64,000 nucleotides of DNA, taken from Verrucomicrobiota bacterium (GTDB lineage: Bacteria; Verrucomicrobiota; Verrucomicrobiia; Chthoniobacterales; SZAS-18). Under the pieces are notes generated by a model that did not search any database, was not told where the DNA came from, and worked only from the letters and a program-made list of their open reading frames with translations. Each line of letters begins with the position of its first letter. The stretch's first letter is position 1. The stretch spans positions 1 to 64,000 of the forward strand of contig JAFEGM010000009.1 of the NCBI GenBank assembly GCA_018240025.1, written 5' to 3'. Position numbers and translations under genes: made by a program. Positions 53,601 through 62,680 of this stretch are shown here, piece after piece.

Positions 53601-54867
53601 GACGGTCGGCTACACGGCCAATGGCGGAAGCTACACCCCTCCCAGCGGCTCGTGGACGACGGCGGAAAGCTACGATTACGATCTGGGGAGCAACCGCACG
53701 CTGGCCAACGGGGTCGCCTTGGCCCATAACAACGTCAATCAAGTGCAGGCGAGCTACGGCTACAGCTACGACGACAACGGCAGCCTGGTGAGCAGCCCGG
53801 CCGCCGGCGGCGGGGGTGTGACCTATGGCTGGGAAAGTCCGCAGCGACTGGCCTACGGGCAGCTGACGAGCTGGAACGCGCCGGACTCCGGGGGAGGAAC
53901 GAAGTCGTTCGTGGTCAGCTACGATGCGTTCGGACGCTGGGAGAAGGTAGTGGAGACCAGCGGGAGCGGAGCGACCAAAACGCGAGTGTTCGTCTGGGAC
54001 GGGGACGAATTGCTCGAAGAGCGCGACGGCAGCGACCGGGTGACGCGCCGATTCAGCGCCGGGGGCGAGCAGCAGGTGAGCTACAGCGGAGGAGGCGTGG
54101 CGAGCGCGACGAACTATTTCTACACCCGGGACCACCTCGGCAGCGTGCGCGAGCTGGTGGACGTAAGCGGCACGGTGCGGGCTCGCTACGACTACGATGC
54201 CTGGGGCCGGCGCGTGAAGCTGAGCGGCGATCAGGAATCGAGCAAGGGCTACACCGGGCACTACTTCCAAGCGCAGAGCGGCCTGCACTGGACGCGCTGG
54301 CGGCAGTACGACGCGGGGATGGGACGATGGCTGAGTCGCGATCCGATTGGGGAGAAAGGAGGGATCAATCTTTACGAATACTGTGCTTCATCCCCGCTAC
54401 TCGGGATGGATTCAGATGGCCTTGAGTCAGGTCCGGTCACAACTGGTCAGAATTTCTCTCAATCCGACTGCGATAGCTACTGTACAAGATACTGCCAACA
54501 GTACGGTGCTAAGGTGGAATCTGCGACCCTTACGAAAAGGAGTTCGACAGGCTGGATCGTTAACGCCTTCAAGGTGCTTGTCTGGCGAACTGAAGTTTCT
54601 TGGAACTGTTCGTGTAAGTGCGCTGATGAATGTCGGAGTCCATTCCTTCACTTGAAGGGGTTTAATGGAACGTGGGCTGTCGATATCGGTGATGGGTGGG
54701 CTCCGTCCGCTGACGGGCGCGCGCTACAACGAGGTCCGTGGCCGTATCCCGAGATGCTGTTTTTTGATCCAAGTCATCCACCGCCGATCATAGGGCACTA
54801 TGATTATCGTGATTCTAATGGGAAACGGTGGAGAATCTTCCCGAACGGCATGATGTTTCCAAAGTAA
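50602..54867 (+). CDS. RHS-repeat polymorphic toxin, 5'-truncated
   Basis: RHS homology begins about 50602 ('VGWNCGLSSSVVALPRPGGG'). There is no convincing start; the first in-frame ATG after that is 50719, and the frame stays open back to 49933. The body has YD repeats ('YDSRRRVRTVTQPDGYVLTF', 'YDYDAWGRRVK') and the conserved core end 'HWTRWRQYDAGMGRWLSRDP' ... 'GINLYEYCASSPL'. After 'GMDSDGLESG' the last 150 or so residues are an AT-richer tip with Cys clusters ('CDSYCTRYC', 'CSCKCADEC') and the ending 'HYDYRDSNGKRWRIFPNG'. RHS proteins encapsulate and deliver C-terminal toxins; that ending resembles polymorphic-toxin tails, but the activity is unknown. Function may be lost through the missing N-terminus. 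Confidence 0.8.
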   Translation, partial: VGWNCGLSSSVVALPRPGGGFEFLLHHGQGGQERVLADPMPAGNIATDARTGRRFWVANANLATLEVHVFEPSGVRRVFKKQKPNGSSTAIVLLLEQVIDAAGQTLTYTYTDFRADGAPITPSNPADGTRLTSLKDASDRVTTLTYLRNPGNNKGPSDERLFLVTSISDSEGRSATFTYSIQTGATRLQRVDDQGGLWSEFIYEANTLGSLTNNDFLRHLDTPYGRTTFEETLFTRGGNAARAVEVTYPQVTGETGRDKFRVEYINDCTGVIPQIVLPGVIDPETIQLRARDNAASSGFTPIITLKNRYHQYRRIYVCNRKAMVLRAANPSADPIDFGKVYQFTHAERSSLTSRVLEAEIEPVTVLIDAEGTVSGPTAATLHTRLVRNTIYTTSTEEPAFISYTSQSLFDTSIYASELDRFVLRKQGANVVDGSGVTSREFAFQRWERNVYGRPTATWDAQGRKRTFAYATHSNVPADDPRNFSDLTEEAVEYLQGGTLKRDIVMRAEYDGTFNSGPGRPSRVWNQGGFETRFKYDRKGRVVEQIHPARADGGMAVETTLTSYVPVGTHGAGLVYQITERRIDPLTGTPSDTVKSFTYDSRRRVRTVTQPDGYVLTFDYDNLDRLTRTTHPDGTYSENGYAYLDRTSYRDRRGQLTLYYFNQRRELYKVTDPLGRNTLYEWCKCGGLQKLTQDIDLNSSPAVVGVTTWRLDSMSRVHKKSYADGKSERFHYDPTDGRLIARQRASGPGSYYRYWPDGNIAQEWTTDASAPTTPIALVKEFTYDSFFPRLQLVKEFSVSGATSTLSGQWVMEYGPYSAAPSKPAGRLSGVRRQDASGQDRWMLGYGYDERGQRINRGVFDSYQAMWVGEAWHVDELGRARVHDTPLGTFYREFVGQTHRPRTDYAPTNDALRTDYVYLDETTSLTGEIPGGASADRRLASLTYWANSNQSAPVSAYRYGYEDAEGTLKRMDVALDAAVTLTGTAPYTKRAGFTHDAAFQLKTVGYTANGGSYTPPSGSWTTAESYDYDLGSNRTLANGVALAHNNVNQVQASYGYSYDDNGSLVSSPAAGGGGVTYGWESPQRLAYGQLTSWNAPDSGGGTKSFVVSYDAFGRWEKVVETSGSGATKTRVFVWDGDELLEERDGSDRVTRRFSAGGEQQVSYSGGGVASATNYFYTRDHLGSVRELVDVSGTVRARYDYDAWGRRVKLSGDQESSKGYTGHYFQAQSGLHWTRWRQYDAGMGRWLSRDPIGEKGGINLYEYCASSPLLGMDSDGLESGPVTTGQNFSQSDCDSYCTRYCQQYGAKVESATLTKRSSTGWIVNAFKVLVWRTEVSWNCSCKCADECRSPFLHLKGFNGTWAVDIGDGWAPSADGRALQRGPWPYPEMLFFDPSHPPPIIGHYDYRDSNGKRWRIFPNGMMFPK

Positions 54868-55430
54868 TGAAAGATTGCGCCTCGTACGTAACCGGCTATG
54901 CTGTCCGCTTGATGGAGGAAGCGGTGGAGCAGGGAGACAAGCTAAGCGAAGCCTTGGTTAATGAAATTGTGACGCAGCGAATTAGCATTGATTGGTTGAA
55001 CTTGAACAATGTTGGTGTGTTACCGCGTCGCTCTGGTCTGAGTCTTCCCGAAAAGTCTTCTTTGACTGAATCGTCTGTTGGGGTGGTTTCCTTGACATTA
55101 GTCAATGAAGCGATTGTTGTTTGCTTTCCTGTGGGACCAGTTCATCGCGTCTTTAATCGTGGCGGTGATCTGGAGAACTGCATACTTCTCTTAAATGATG
55201 TCTTCTGCTATGAATGCCTTCTAGTAAATGGTGATGACGACCTTCGCTTTAGGCCAATTAGTTTTTACGGTGCGGGGATGGTTTTCGTGAACTCTTCAGA
55301 CATCGGACTCAAATATTGTAAAGGACTGCACCGTCTAGATCGATCCATTGCTTCCATGGCCTCTAACGTAATAGGCATTGTAGTACCCTTCTTTGACGAT
55401 ACTAGGCTTGCGTTTGGGCGAGTCTGCTGA
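54867..55430 (+). CDS. Candidate immunity protein for the RHS tip
   Basis: 187 residues from the ATG at 54867, which overlaps the RHS stop as TAATG and implies translational coupling (a GTG at 54828 is an alternative). It begins 'MKDCASYVTGYAVRLMEEAV' and contains 'SIDWLNLNNVGVLP' and 'VGPVHRVFNRGGDLENCILL'. There is no signal peptide, so it is likely cytoplasmic. I do not recognise the family. Position, size and AT-rich composition shared with the tip are those of an immunity gene, so it should bind or neutralise the RHS tip (inference). The RAYT-linked repeat follows 25 bases after its stop. Confidence 0.65.
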   Translation: MKDCASYVTGYAVRLMEEAVEQGDKLSEALVNEIVTQRISIDWLNLNNVGVLPRRSGLSLPEKSSLTESSVGVVSLTLVNEAIVVCFPVGPVHRVFNRGGDLENCILLLNDVFCYECLLVNGDDDLRFRPISFYGAGMVFVNSSDIGLKYCKGLHRLDRSIASMASNVIGIVVPFFDDTRLAFGRVC

Positions 55431-55454
55431 ATGCGATCAGATTCGATTTACACG

Positions 55455-55607
55455 GATACACAGAAAGGGACAACGCGGGTCTGTCCCGCCGTTCAGCACA
55501 CAGGGATACGATCGGTGTCTGGTCCCACCAACAGAGACACACAGAAAGGGACAGACCTGAATGACACACAGAAAGGGACAGACCTTTTATTGGAAAAGGC
55601 GCTTGCC
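55455..55607 (+). repeat. RAYT-linked repeat cluster, copy 4
   Basis: Cores at about 55456 (ATACACAGAAAGGGACAAC), 55534 (GAGACACACAGAAAGGGACA) and 55562 (TGACACACAGAAAGGGACAG) are followed by ACCTTTTATTGGAAAAGGCG. Near 55472, GGGACA and TGTCCC form a small hairpin. The cluster ends about 30 bases before the RAYT start codon and is the most complete version of the repeat in the window. Confidence 0.8.
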
Positions 55608-55639
55608 TCGCCTAACGGCGTTCGCTACCCCTGACCCGT

Positions 55640-56701
55640 ATGCGTCGCGCCCGTCTCAAAGGTGACCCGGAGTCTCCGGCGGTCTTCTACCACTGTGTCT
55701 CCCGTGTCGTGAACCGGGACTTCGTCTTCGGGCCGCCGGAGAAGGAGCACTTCGTGCGGACCATGCGGCAGTATGCGCGCTTCTGCGGGGTGCGGGTCGT
55801 CACCTACTGTGTGATGAGCAACCACTTCCACATCCTCGTCGAGGTGCCGCAGCGGCCGGCGGGCTCGATGAACGACGCGGAGTTTCTGGCGCGGCTCGAC
55901 GCGCTGGGGCGGGAGCGCATCAGCGTCGATGCGCGCCAGATGCTGGCGCGTTTTCGCGAGCAGCTCGAGCCCGAGGCGGCCGAGCGGCGGATCGAGGAAT
56001 ACAAGGAGGAGTTCCTGGCGCGGATGTGGGACGTCTCGATCTTCATGAAGCTGGTCAAGCAGCGCTTCACGCAGTGGTTCAACCGGGAACATCGGCGCAA
56101 GGGCACGCTCTGGGAGGAGCGCTTCAAGAGCGTGTTGGTGCAGTCGGCCGGGGAGGCGCTGGCGACGATGGCAGCCTACATCGATCTGAACCCCGTGCGC
56201 GCGAAGCTGGTCGACGACGTGGAGGATTACTACCGCTGGTGCGGCTACGCGGCGGCCATGGCGGGCGACGCGGAGGCGTTGGCCGGCCTGCGGGTGATCG
56301 ACCAAGCCCGCGAAGCGCACGTGGAATGGCCGCAGACGGAGCAGGGGACGCTGGAGAACTACCGGGTGTGGCTCTTCGGCAAGGGTGAGCAGCGCGAGGG
56401 CCTGATCGACGAGGAGGGCACGATCGGTCCGGTGGGCCGCGCGGGCATCGACCCCGCCAAGGTGGCCGAAGTGCGGGCCAAGGGCGGGAAACTGAGCCGC
56501 TGGCAAATGCTGCGCTGTCGGGTGCGGTATTTCAGCGACGGGGTGGCGCTGGGCGAGAAGGCGTGGATCGAGTCGCTCTTCGCGCTGCGGCGAGCGTGGT
56601 TCAGCGCCAAGCGCAAGACCGGCGCGCGGCCGTTGCGCGGGCTGGATGCGCCGGGGTTGCGCACGATGCGCGATCTGCAGGTCGAGGTCGTCTCGGCCTG
56701 A
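55640..56701 (+). CDS. REP-associated tyrosine transposase (RAYT), Y1/HUH family
   Basis: 353 residues. HUH single-strand nucleases of this type cut and join REP-like hairpin DNA through a Tyr-DNA intermediate. Visible features: 'YHCVSRVVNRDFVF' at the N-terminus; the metal-binding HUH motif in 'VMSNHFHILVEVP' (His62, His64); 'GTLWEERFKSVLV'; and the catalytic Tyr near 180 in 'AAYIDLNPVRA'. A C-terminal helical extension ends 'GLRTMRDLQVEVVSA'. The frame is intact. It follows directly on the repeat cluster it probably recognises. A relic of the same 3' end lies at 6851, showing past copies. Confidence 0.9.
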   Translation: MRRARLKGDPESPAVFYHCVSRVVNRDFVFGPPEKEHFVRTMRQYARFCGVRVVTYCVMSNHFHILVEVPQRPAGSMNDAEFLARLDALGRERISVDARQMLARFREQLEPEAAERRIEEYKEEFLARMWDVSIFMKLVKQRFTQWFNREHRRKGTLWEERFKSVLVQSAGEALATMAAYIDLNPVRAKLVDDVEDYYRWCGYAAAMAGDAEALAGLRVIDQAREAHVEWPQTEQGTLENYRVWLFGKGEQREGLIDEEGTIGPVGRAGIDPAKVAEVRAKGGKLSRWQMLRCRVRYFSDGVALGEKAWIESLFALRRAWFSAKRKTGARPLRGLDAPGLRTMRDLQVEVVSA

Positions 56702-56884
56702 ATGCAGGATCCAATTTGGTTGCGGGCAGATGCCTAAAGGCACCACAAAGACGCAGAAGAAACAAAAGCAGCGGGTGAGCGGGTGAGCGGACGCGTTTAG
56801 AGCTTGCGGCCAGGGCCAGCTTCGATTCAGAGCCGAGCACAGACAAGTTTCTTTACTTCCTCGGCGACGATTCCAAGGTGGCCG

Positions 56885-59800
56885 ATGGCGAACTGGCAGA
56901 AGGCGATTCTCAAATGCCTGGGCACGGGTTGTCTGCTGTCGGCTGCTTGGGCTCAGAATCCGGCGCCGCCCGAGCAGACGGCGGAATTCTGGCGGAATCA
57001 AAACATCTACCAGGTCCTGACCGACCGCTTCTACAACGGCGATCCAAGTAACGACAACGCTTCCGGCAGCTTCAATCCGGCCAGCGCGACGGGCGTGCAC
57101 GGTGGCGACTTCCGTGGGCTGGAGCAGAAGCTCGACTACATCCGTGCCCTCGGAGCTACCGCCATCTGGGTCTCCCCCATCGTACTCAATGCCAACGGCG
57201 AGTACCACGGCTACGCGGGGCGCGACTTCTACCGGGTCGATCCGCATTGGGGCACGCTGGCCGAACTGCAGAATCTGGTGGCCGCGGCGCATGCGCGCGG
57301 GCTGCTGGTCATCTGCGACATCGTGACCAACCACGGCGGCGATCTCGTCGACAGCGCCGGGGCGGGGTATCCGAATTTCGTCAATCCCCCGGCGGCTTAC
57401 GCGCTCCGCTATCGGAATGCCGGACGGACCTACGCGCCGCCGTTCGATCTCAACGCCACCAACCCGACGCTCGCCTCGCTCTTCCACGCGCAGGGCCGCA
57501 TCGCCGACTTCAACAGCGTGACGCAGACCGAGCAGGGCGAGTTGCTCGGGCTCGACGACTTCCGCACGGAGCTGCCCTACGTGCAGCAGGCCATGGGCGC
57601 GATCTACCGGTATTGGATCGTGCAGGCCGGCTTCGACGGCTTCCGGGTCGATACGGTCAAGCACGTCGATCCGGCGTTCTGGCGCGCCTGGTGTCCCGAG
57701 GTGCGCGCGGGCGCGGCCGCGGCGGGTCGGCCGAATTTCTTCTTCTTCGGCGAGGTCTTCGACGGGAGCGACGCCAAGTGCGGCAGCTACACCGGCACGC
57801 GCGGCGGGCAGAGCGAGTTCCTGCTCGATAGCGTGCTCGACTTCCCGCTCCACTTCGCCGCGCTCGACGTCTTCGCGCGGGGCAATGCGCCGACCGGGCG
57901 CCTCGAGGACCACTACAATGCGCTCGGCAACTACGCCCCGAGCGCGCGCGACGCGCTGGTCACCTTCCTCGACAGCCACGATGTGCCGCGCTTCCTGCAC
58001 ACTTCGAATGCAGCCGGGAACACCGAGCGGTTGCGCCTCGCGCTCACCTTTCTCTACACCGCGCGCGGCATTCCGAATCTCTACTACGGGACCGAGCAGA
58101 ACTTCGCCGGAGGGGCGGATCCGACCAACCGCGAGGACATGTTCGACAGCGCCGGCGAGACGGGGCCGGCCGCGGGCGACAACTTCAACATGACCTCGCC
58201 GCAGTTCCTGCACATCGCGCGGCTGAACAATCTGCGGCGCCTGTATCCAGCCCTGCGCACCGGCGAGCACATCAATCTGTGGGCCAATTTCGGCGGGCCC
58301 GGGCTCTTCGCCTACGCTCGGCGTCTGGCGGGCGAGGAACTGATCGTGGTGCTCAACACGGCCGCTGTGGGGCAGGGACTGCCCGCCCGTCCGACCCTGC
58401 AGCAGCCGGGCGCGGTCATGACCAATCTGCTCGATCCGCGCGAGGAGCTGAGCATCGACGCCACCGGCCAGCTGCCGGCGCAGAACGTGCCGCCGGTCAG
58501 CGCGAAGATCTTCGTCGCGAAGTCGTCGCTACGTCCGCTGGCCCCGGTGGTGAGCGCGACCTGGCCGGCGCACGATGCCCGGCAGGTGCCGACCCGCGCG
58601 CCCATCGTGCTGCGCTTCAGCCGGCCGATGAATCCGACGCTGACCCAGGACGCGTTTTCGATCACCCCAGCAGCCGCCGGGTCGTTCCGTTGGTCGGCCG
58701 CGGGCGACGAACTGACCTTCACGCCGTCCGGGCTCACGGCCAATGCGGTCTACACCGTGCAGGTGGCGGCGCGAGCGCGCGACGCGAGTCCGGGGGCCGA
58801 ATTCCATGCGCCCTTCGAGCTGCGCTTTCGCACCGGCGCCACGGCCCTTCCGAGCGCGCTGCCCGCGGCCACCACGGCCAGCGCGCGGGACATCACGACC
58901 GCTGCGGTCACGCTCGGCGCCGAGGTGAATCCGAACGGCCTGCCCACGACCGCCAGCTTCGAATACGGTCCGACGCCCGCCTACGGCAGTTCCACCCCCG
59001 CGCAGGATCTCGGCAGCGGCGGCGCGGCGCGGGCGGTCGCCCAGGCGCTCGGCGGCTTCGCGCCGGGCACGAAGCTGCATTACCGCGTCGTGGCGACGAA
59101 TCAGAATGGCACCACGCGGGGGCTCAATCAGACCTGCACGACCCTGCCGCTGCCCGCCACCGTGGCGACGCTTCCCGCCGTGCAGTGGTCGAACGGCGGG
59201 GCCGTTCTGCGCGGCTCGGTGGAGCCGCAGGGGCAGCCGGTGACGGGCTGGTTCGAGTACGGACTGACCACCGCCTACGGCAGCAGCACGTTGCGTCGCG
59301 CGGCCGACAACGCGGAGGCGTACACCGCTTGGAATTTCGGCGCCCAGTCCGGCGGCGGCGTCGGCCTCGGACCGGCGGTGTCGCTCGAAAGCACCGGCGG
59401 CGGCCTTTATCTGGCCGACGCCACCGGCGGCCGCCTGCTCGACGGCAACCTCTCCTTCGGCATCTACGCCGGCACCGGCGCGCAGGCCCTCACCCGCTCG
59501 CTGCTCGGCGCCACCGGAGCCGGCACGCTGGAGCTGAGCGTGCGCTTCGACGGCGACAACACGCGTGCCTTCAGCGGGTTCAGCCTGCGCTCCGCGGCGG
59601 GTGCCAGCTTCGCGGCGGCGGATCTGCTCTCGTTCGGCCTGCAGCCGTCGACCGGGGTGGAGTCGCTGGTCGTGCGCGGGGCGAGCGAGCAGGTCGTGCC
59701 GCTCGGCCGCGACGTGCGTGGCTCGATCGTGGATGTGCGGGTGGAATTCGACAGTCCGTCCGGCACGTATGCGCTCAGCGCCAAGCTGCGCTCGGCCGCG

Positions 59801-60490
59801 ACCTTCAACACCGTGCGCGGCACGCTGAAATCCACTGCGCCGGCCGTGACGCACTTCGGAGCGGGGAACTTCAACAGCGGCCACCTGCAGGACCTGATCT
59901 TCGACGGCCTCCAGATCCTGCAATCGCCAGCGCTCGGGGCCGGAACGGGCAGCACGACGTTCCAGGAAATGCTGACCGGCCTGCTGCCGGGGCGCACGTA
60001 TCACTATCGTGCGGTCTCGCGGAATGCCGGCGGACTCAGCTATGGCGAGGATCGCGTCTTCTACACCGCGTCGCTCAGCGCCTTGGAGCAGTGGCGCTTC
60101 ACCTACTTCGCCTCGCTCGACGCCCAGACGGGCCCGGGCGCCAACGCCGCCGATCCCGACGGCGACGGGCTGCCGAATCTGCTCGAGTACGCGCTCGGCA
60201 CCGATCCGACCAAGCCGGAGGCCGCGCGCGGAGTGCTGGCCGGAGTGCTGGACGTGCGCGGGGAGTCGATGGCCACGGTGACCTTCCGCCGTCCGGTAAG
60301 CCCGGCGGCCGGCGTGGCCTGGGTGGTGGAGTATTCCACCGAGCTGAGCGGACCGTGGACCGAGTTCGATCTCGCGACCCACCTGATCGCCCCGCCGACG
60401 GCCTTGGGCGACGGCACCGAAAGCGTGACCGTGCGCAGCCCAGTCGGCGGTGCGCAGGTTTTCCTCCGTCTCGGCGCGGTGCCTCGCTGA
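56885..60490 (+). CDS. Secreted GH13 alpha-amylase with accessory domains
   Basis: 1201 residues from the ATG at 56885; signal peptide 'LKCLGTGCLLSAAWAQ'. The GH13 (beta/alpha)8 domain occupies roughly residues 30-480: 'IYQVLTDRFYNGDPSND', 'ICDIVTNHGG', nucleophile Asp in 'GFDGFRVDTVKHV', acid/base Glu in 'FFFFGEVFDG', third Asp in 'FLDSHDVPRF'. It should hydrolyse alpha-1,4-glucans outside the cytoplasm. A Big_5-like domain ('APIVLRFSRPMNPTLTQ'), two Fn3-like domains ('ASFEYGPTPAYGSST') and a beta-sandwich region follow. The C-terminal module is 'DPDGDGLPNLLEYALGTDP' ... 'WVVEYSTELSGPW' ... 'VFLRLG'. Glucan breakdown could feed the maltokinase-like enzyme encoded 42 kb away (inference). Confidence 0.9.
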   Translation: MANWQKAILKCLGTGCLLSAAWAQNPAPPEQTAEFWRNQNIYQVLTDRFYNGDPSNDNASGSFNPASATGVHGGDFRGLEQKLDYIRALGATAIWVSPIVLNANGEYHGYAGRDFYRVDPHWGTLAELQNLVAAAHARGLLVICDIVTNHGGDLVDSAGAGYPNFVNPPAAYALRYRNAGRTYAPPFDLNATNPTLASLFHAQGRIADFNSVTQTEQGELLGLDDFRTELPYVQQAMGAIYRYWIVQAGFDGFRVDTVKHVDPAFWRAWCPEVRAGAAAAGRPNFFFFGEVFDGSDAKCGSYTGTRGGQSEFLLDSVLDFPLHFAALDVFARGNAPTGRLEDHYNALGNYAPSARDALVTFLDSHDVPRFLHTSNAAGNTERLRLALTFLYTARGIPNLYYGTEQNFAGGADPTNREDMFDSAGETGPAAGDNFNMTSPQFLHIARLNNLRRLYPALRTGEHINLWANFGGPGLFAYARRLAGEELIVVLNTAAVGQGLPARPTLQQPGAVMTNLLDPREELSIDATGQLPAQNVPPVSAKIFVAKSSLRPLAPVVSATWPAHDARQVPTRAPIVLRFSRPMNPTLTQDAFSITPAAAGSFRWSAAGDELTFTPSGLTANAVYTVQVAARARDASPGAEFHAPFELRFRTGATALPSALPAATTASARDITTAAVTLGAEVNPNGLPTTASFEYGPTPAYGSSTPAQDLGSGGAARAVAQALGGFAPGTKLHYRVVATNQNGTTRGLNQTCTTLPLPATVATLPAVQWSNGGAVLRGSVEPQGQPVTGWFEYGLTTAYGSSTLRRAADNAEAYTAWNFGAQSGGGVGLGPAVSLESTGGGLYLADATGGRLLDGNLSFGIYAGTGAQALTRSLLGATGAGTLELSVRFDGDNTRAFSGFSLRSAAGASFAAADLLSFGLQPSTGVESLVVRGASEQVVPLGRDVRGSIVDVRVEFDSPSGTYALSAKLRSAATFNTVRGTLKSTAPAVTHFGAGNFNSGHLQDLIFDGLQILQSPALGAGTGSTTFQEMLTGLLPGRTYHYRAVSRNAGGLSYGEDRVFYTASLSALEQWRFTYFASLDAQTGPGANAADPDGDGLPNLLEYALGTDPTKPEAARGVLAGVLDVRGESMATVTFRRPVSPAAGVAWVVEYSTELSGPWTEFDLATHLIAPPTALGDGTESVTVRSPVGGAQVFLRLGAVPR

Positions 60491-60628
60491 GGCTCGGCAT
60501 AGGCGATAGGCGATAGGCCATAAGCGATAGGGGCCTGGCTGCGCACGAGTTCGGACCTGCTCGAACGTCTTGCCACCGCTGGTTGGGCCGGGTTTGCTGT
60601 TCGGCGCGCTCCGCTTCGCTCGAACTAC

Positions 60629-62680
60629 ATGCTGCCTGTCCGGCTTTCCTTGCTTCGCCACGCCTTCGCGCTGGCGGCCCTCGCCCTGACCGCTTCCCCG
60701 CTGCGCGCTGCGCCGACCGAGATCGAGCTGGTGCTCGATGCCTCGGGTTCGATGTGGAACAAGCTCGAAGACGGACGTTTCCGCATCGATGCAGCCAAGC
60801 AGGTGCTGGCCGAGTTCATCGCCCAGGCGCCGAACGACCCGAATCTCCGCCTCGGTCTGCGGATCTACGGAGCGCGGGTGCATTACTCCAAGCCGGGCGC
60901 CTGCCAGGACTCGGTGCTGGTCGTGCCCATCGGACCGCTCGAGCGGGCGCGCTTGCTTAAAGAGGTGCGCGAAACCCGGGCGGTCGGGGCCACGCCGCTC
61001 GCGTACTCGCTCAGCCTGGCGCTGCAGGACTTTCGGGAGCGCGGCCGCAAGCAGGTCATCGTCTGCACCGACGGCGAGGAATCCTGCGGCGGGGACGTGG
61101 CCGCGGCGGTCAAGGCACTGAAGGAACTCGGCGCGGACGTGGACGTGCGCTTCATCGGGATCGGCCTGCCGCCAGCGGCCGCCGAACGGCTGGGGAAGAT
61201 CGCGCCGATCGAAAACGTCAATTCCGCCAGGCGCCTGGCCGAGGCGCTGCGCACGGCCACGCGGGGCACCGTGACCCCGCCCGTGGCGCCCGCCGCCACG
61301 CCGGTGCCCGGAGCCAAAGTCAGCCCGCCGCCACCTCCGCCGCCGGTCCCGCCGGGCACCGTCAGCGTGCGGGTGGTGCGTGATCGCCAGCCGCTCAGCG
61401 CGCCGGCTGTAAGCGTGAGCTTCGCGCCCGACCTCGGCGCGGGCGGGCCGGTCGAATTGAAACCCAGCGGCGCGGATTTCACCGCTACACTGCCGGCGGG
61501 TTCCTACACGGCCACGGTCAAGCCGGGCGGACGCACCTTCAGCGCGCTGGGCGTCGTGGCGGGCGAGAAGAGCACGTTCACTTTCGATCTGACCGAACCG
61601 CCGAAGGTGAAGATCACGCCGGAGAAGACGACCGTCCTGGCCGGCTCCACGCTCAAGGCCAGCTTCAGCGGGGCGAAGGGGGTGCCCGATCAATATCTGG
61701 TCATCGCGCGGGTCGGCTCGCCCGACACCGAGGAGCCGAGCTACGTGCAGGTCGAGGGCGCGGAGGGCAGCGGCGAATTGAGCGTGCCCGATGCCCCCGG
61801 CGACTACGAAATTCGCTTTACCTCGCGCGTGGCCGAGGGCGGCGGGTACGTGCTGAGCGGGCGTTCGGCGCCGATCAAGGCCACGGCGGCCAGTGCGAGC
61901 GTCGAGGCGCCGGCCACCGCGCTGGCGGGCTCGTCGGTCCAGGTCCGCTGGTCGGGGCCGAATCGAGTGCGCGATTGGGTGGGCTTCATCCGCAAGGGCG
62001 GCACGGCCGGCGACTACCTCGGCTGGACGCCGGCCGAGGGCGAGGCGCGCGCGGCGGAGATCGACACCCCGGCGCAGGCGGGGGAATACGAGATTGTCTA
62101 CGCCAACGACAACTCCGGCCAGATCCTCGCGCGGCGGCCGATCCGCATCACGGCGCCCGCGGCGACGCTGAGTGCGCCGGCCTCGGCCATGGCCGGCGCG
62201 GACGTGCCGATCACCTGGGGCGGGACAACGGGCAAGGCGCCCTACGTCACGATCGTGAAGGCCGGCTCGCCGGACGATGCCTACAACGATTACGTCACGC
62301 TCGGCGACGACGTGACCGTGGAGCTGGCAGCGCCCGACGAGACTGGCGACTTCGAGGTGCGGCTGAATTCCGACCAGACCAAGCAGGTGCTGGCCCGCCG
62401 TCCGCTGAAACTGACGGCGCCCGCAGCAACGATCGAAGCGCCGGCGAGCGTGACGGTCGGAGCGGAGTTCGAGGTCAAGGCCGGCGGACGGCTGGCCAAG
62501 GGCGATCTCGTCGGCCTTTTTCCGGCCGGTGCGGGCCCCGAGGCGGAGGCGCTCGATTACCTCTCCATGGTCAACGGCCCGACCGGCAAACTCACCGTCG
62601 GCAAGCCCGGCGCCTACGAACTGCGCTACTACGGCAAGAGCGGCAAAGTCATCGCCCGCCGTCCGCTCACGGCCCGGTAG
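60629..62680 (+). CDS. Secreted VWA-domain protein
   Basis: 683 residues; signal peptide 'RHAFALAALALTASPLRA'. The VWA domain (about 30-215) has an intact MIDAS: 'IELVLDASGSMW' (Asp37, Ser39, Ser41), 'GATPLAYSL' and 'VCTDGEESCGGD'. A Pro-rich linker ('[15 protein letters not shown]') leads to a beta domain ('LPAGSYTATVKPGGRTFSAL') and four repeated Ig-like units of about 90 residues with 'VEAPATALAGSSVQVRWSGP' / 'LSAPASAMAGADVPITWGG' starts and 'RRPIRIT' / 'RRPLKLT' ends. It is probably a periplasmic or surface adhesion scaffold that binds a partner via Mg2+. The 3' end overlaps the convergent rhomboid gene by 14 bases. Confidence 0.88.
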   Translation: MLPVRLSLLRHAFALAALALTASPLRAAPTEIELVLDASGSMWNKLEDGRFRIDAAKQVLAEFIAQAPNDPNLRLGLRIYGARVHYSKPGACQDSVLVVPIGPLERARLLKEVRETRAVGATPLAYSLSLALQDFRERGRKQVIVCTDGEESCGGDVAAAVKALKELGADVDVRFIGIGLPPAAAERLGKIAPIENVNSARRLAEALRTATRGTVTPPVAPAATPVPGAKVSPPPPPPPVPPGTVSVRVVRDRQPLSAPAVSVSFAPDLGAGGPVELKPSGADFTATLPAGSYTATVKPGGRTFSALGVVAGEKSTFTFDLTEPPKVKITPEKTTVLAGSTLKASFSGAKGVPDQYLVIARVGSPDTEEPSYVQVEGAEGSGELSVPDAPGDYEIRFTSRVAEGGGYVLSGRSAPIKATAASASVEAPATALAGSSVQVRWSGPNRVRDWVGFIRKGGTAGDYLGWTPAEGEARAAEIDTPAQAGEYEIVYANDNSGQILARRPIRITAPAATLSAPASAMAGADVPITWGGTTGKAPYVTIVKAGSPDDAYNDYVTLGDDVTVELAAPDETGDFEVRLNSDQTKQVLARRPLKLTAPAATIEAPASVTVGAEFEVKAGGRLAKGDLVGLFPAGAGPEAEALDYLSMVNGPTGKLTVGKPGAYELRYYGKSGKVIARRPLTAR

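Noticed and set aside
55431-55634. Small frame containing 'DTQKGTD' repeats
   Set aside because: It is only the translation of the RAYT-linked DNA repeat, with no independent evidence of being a gene.
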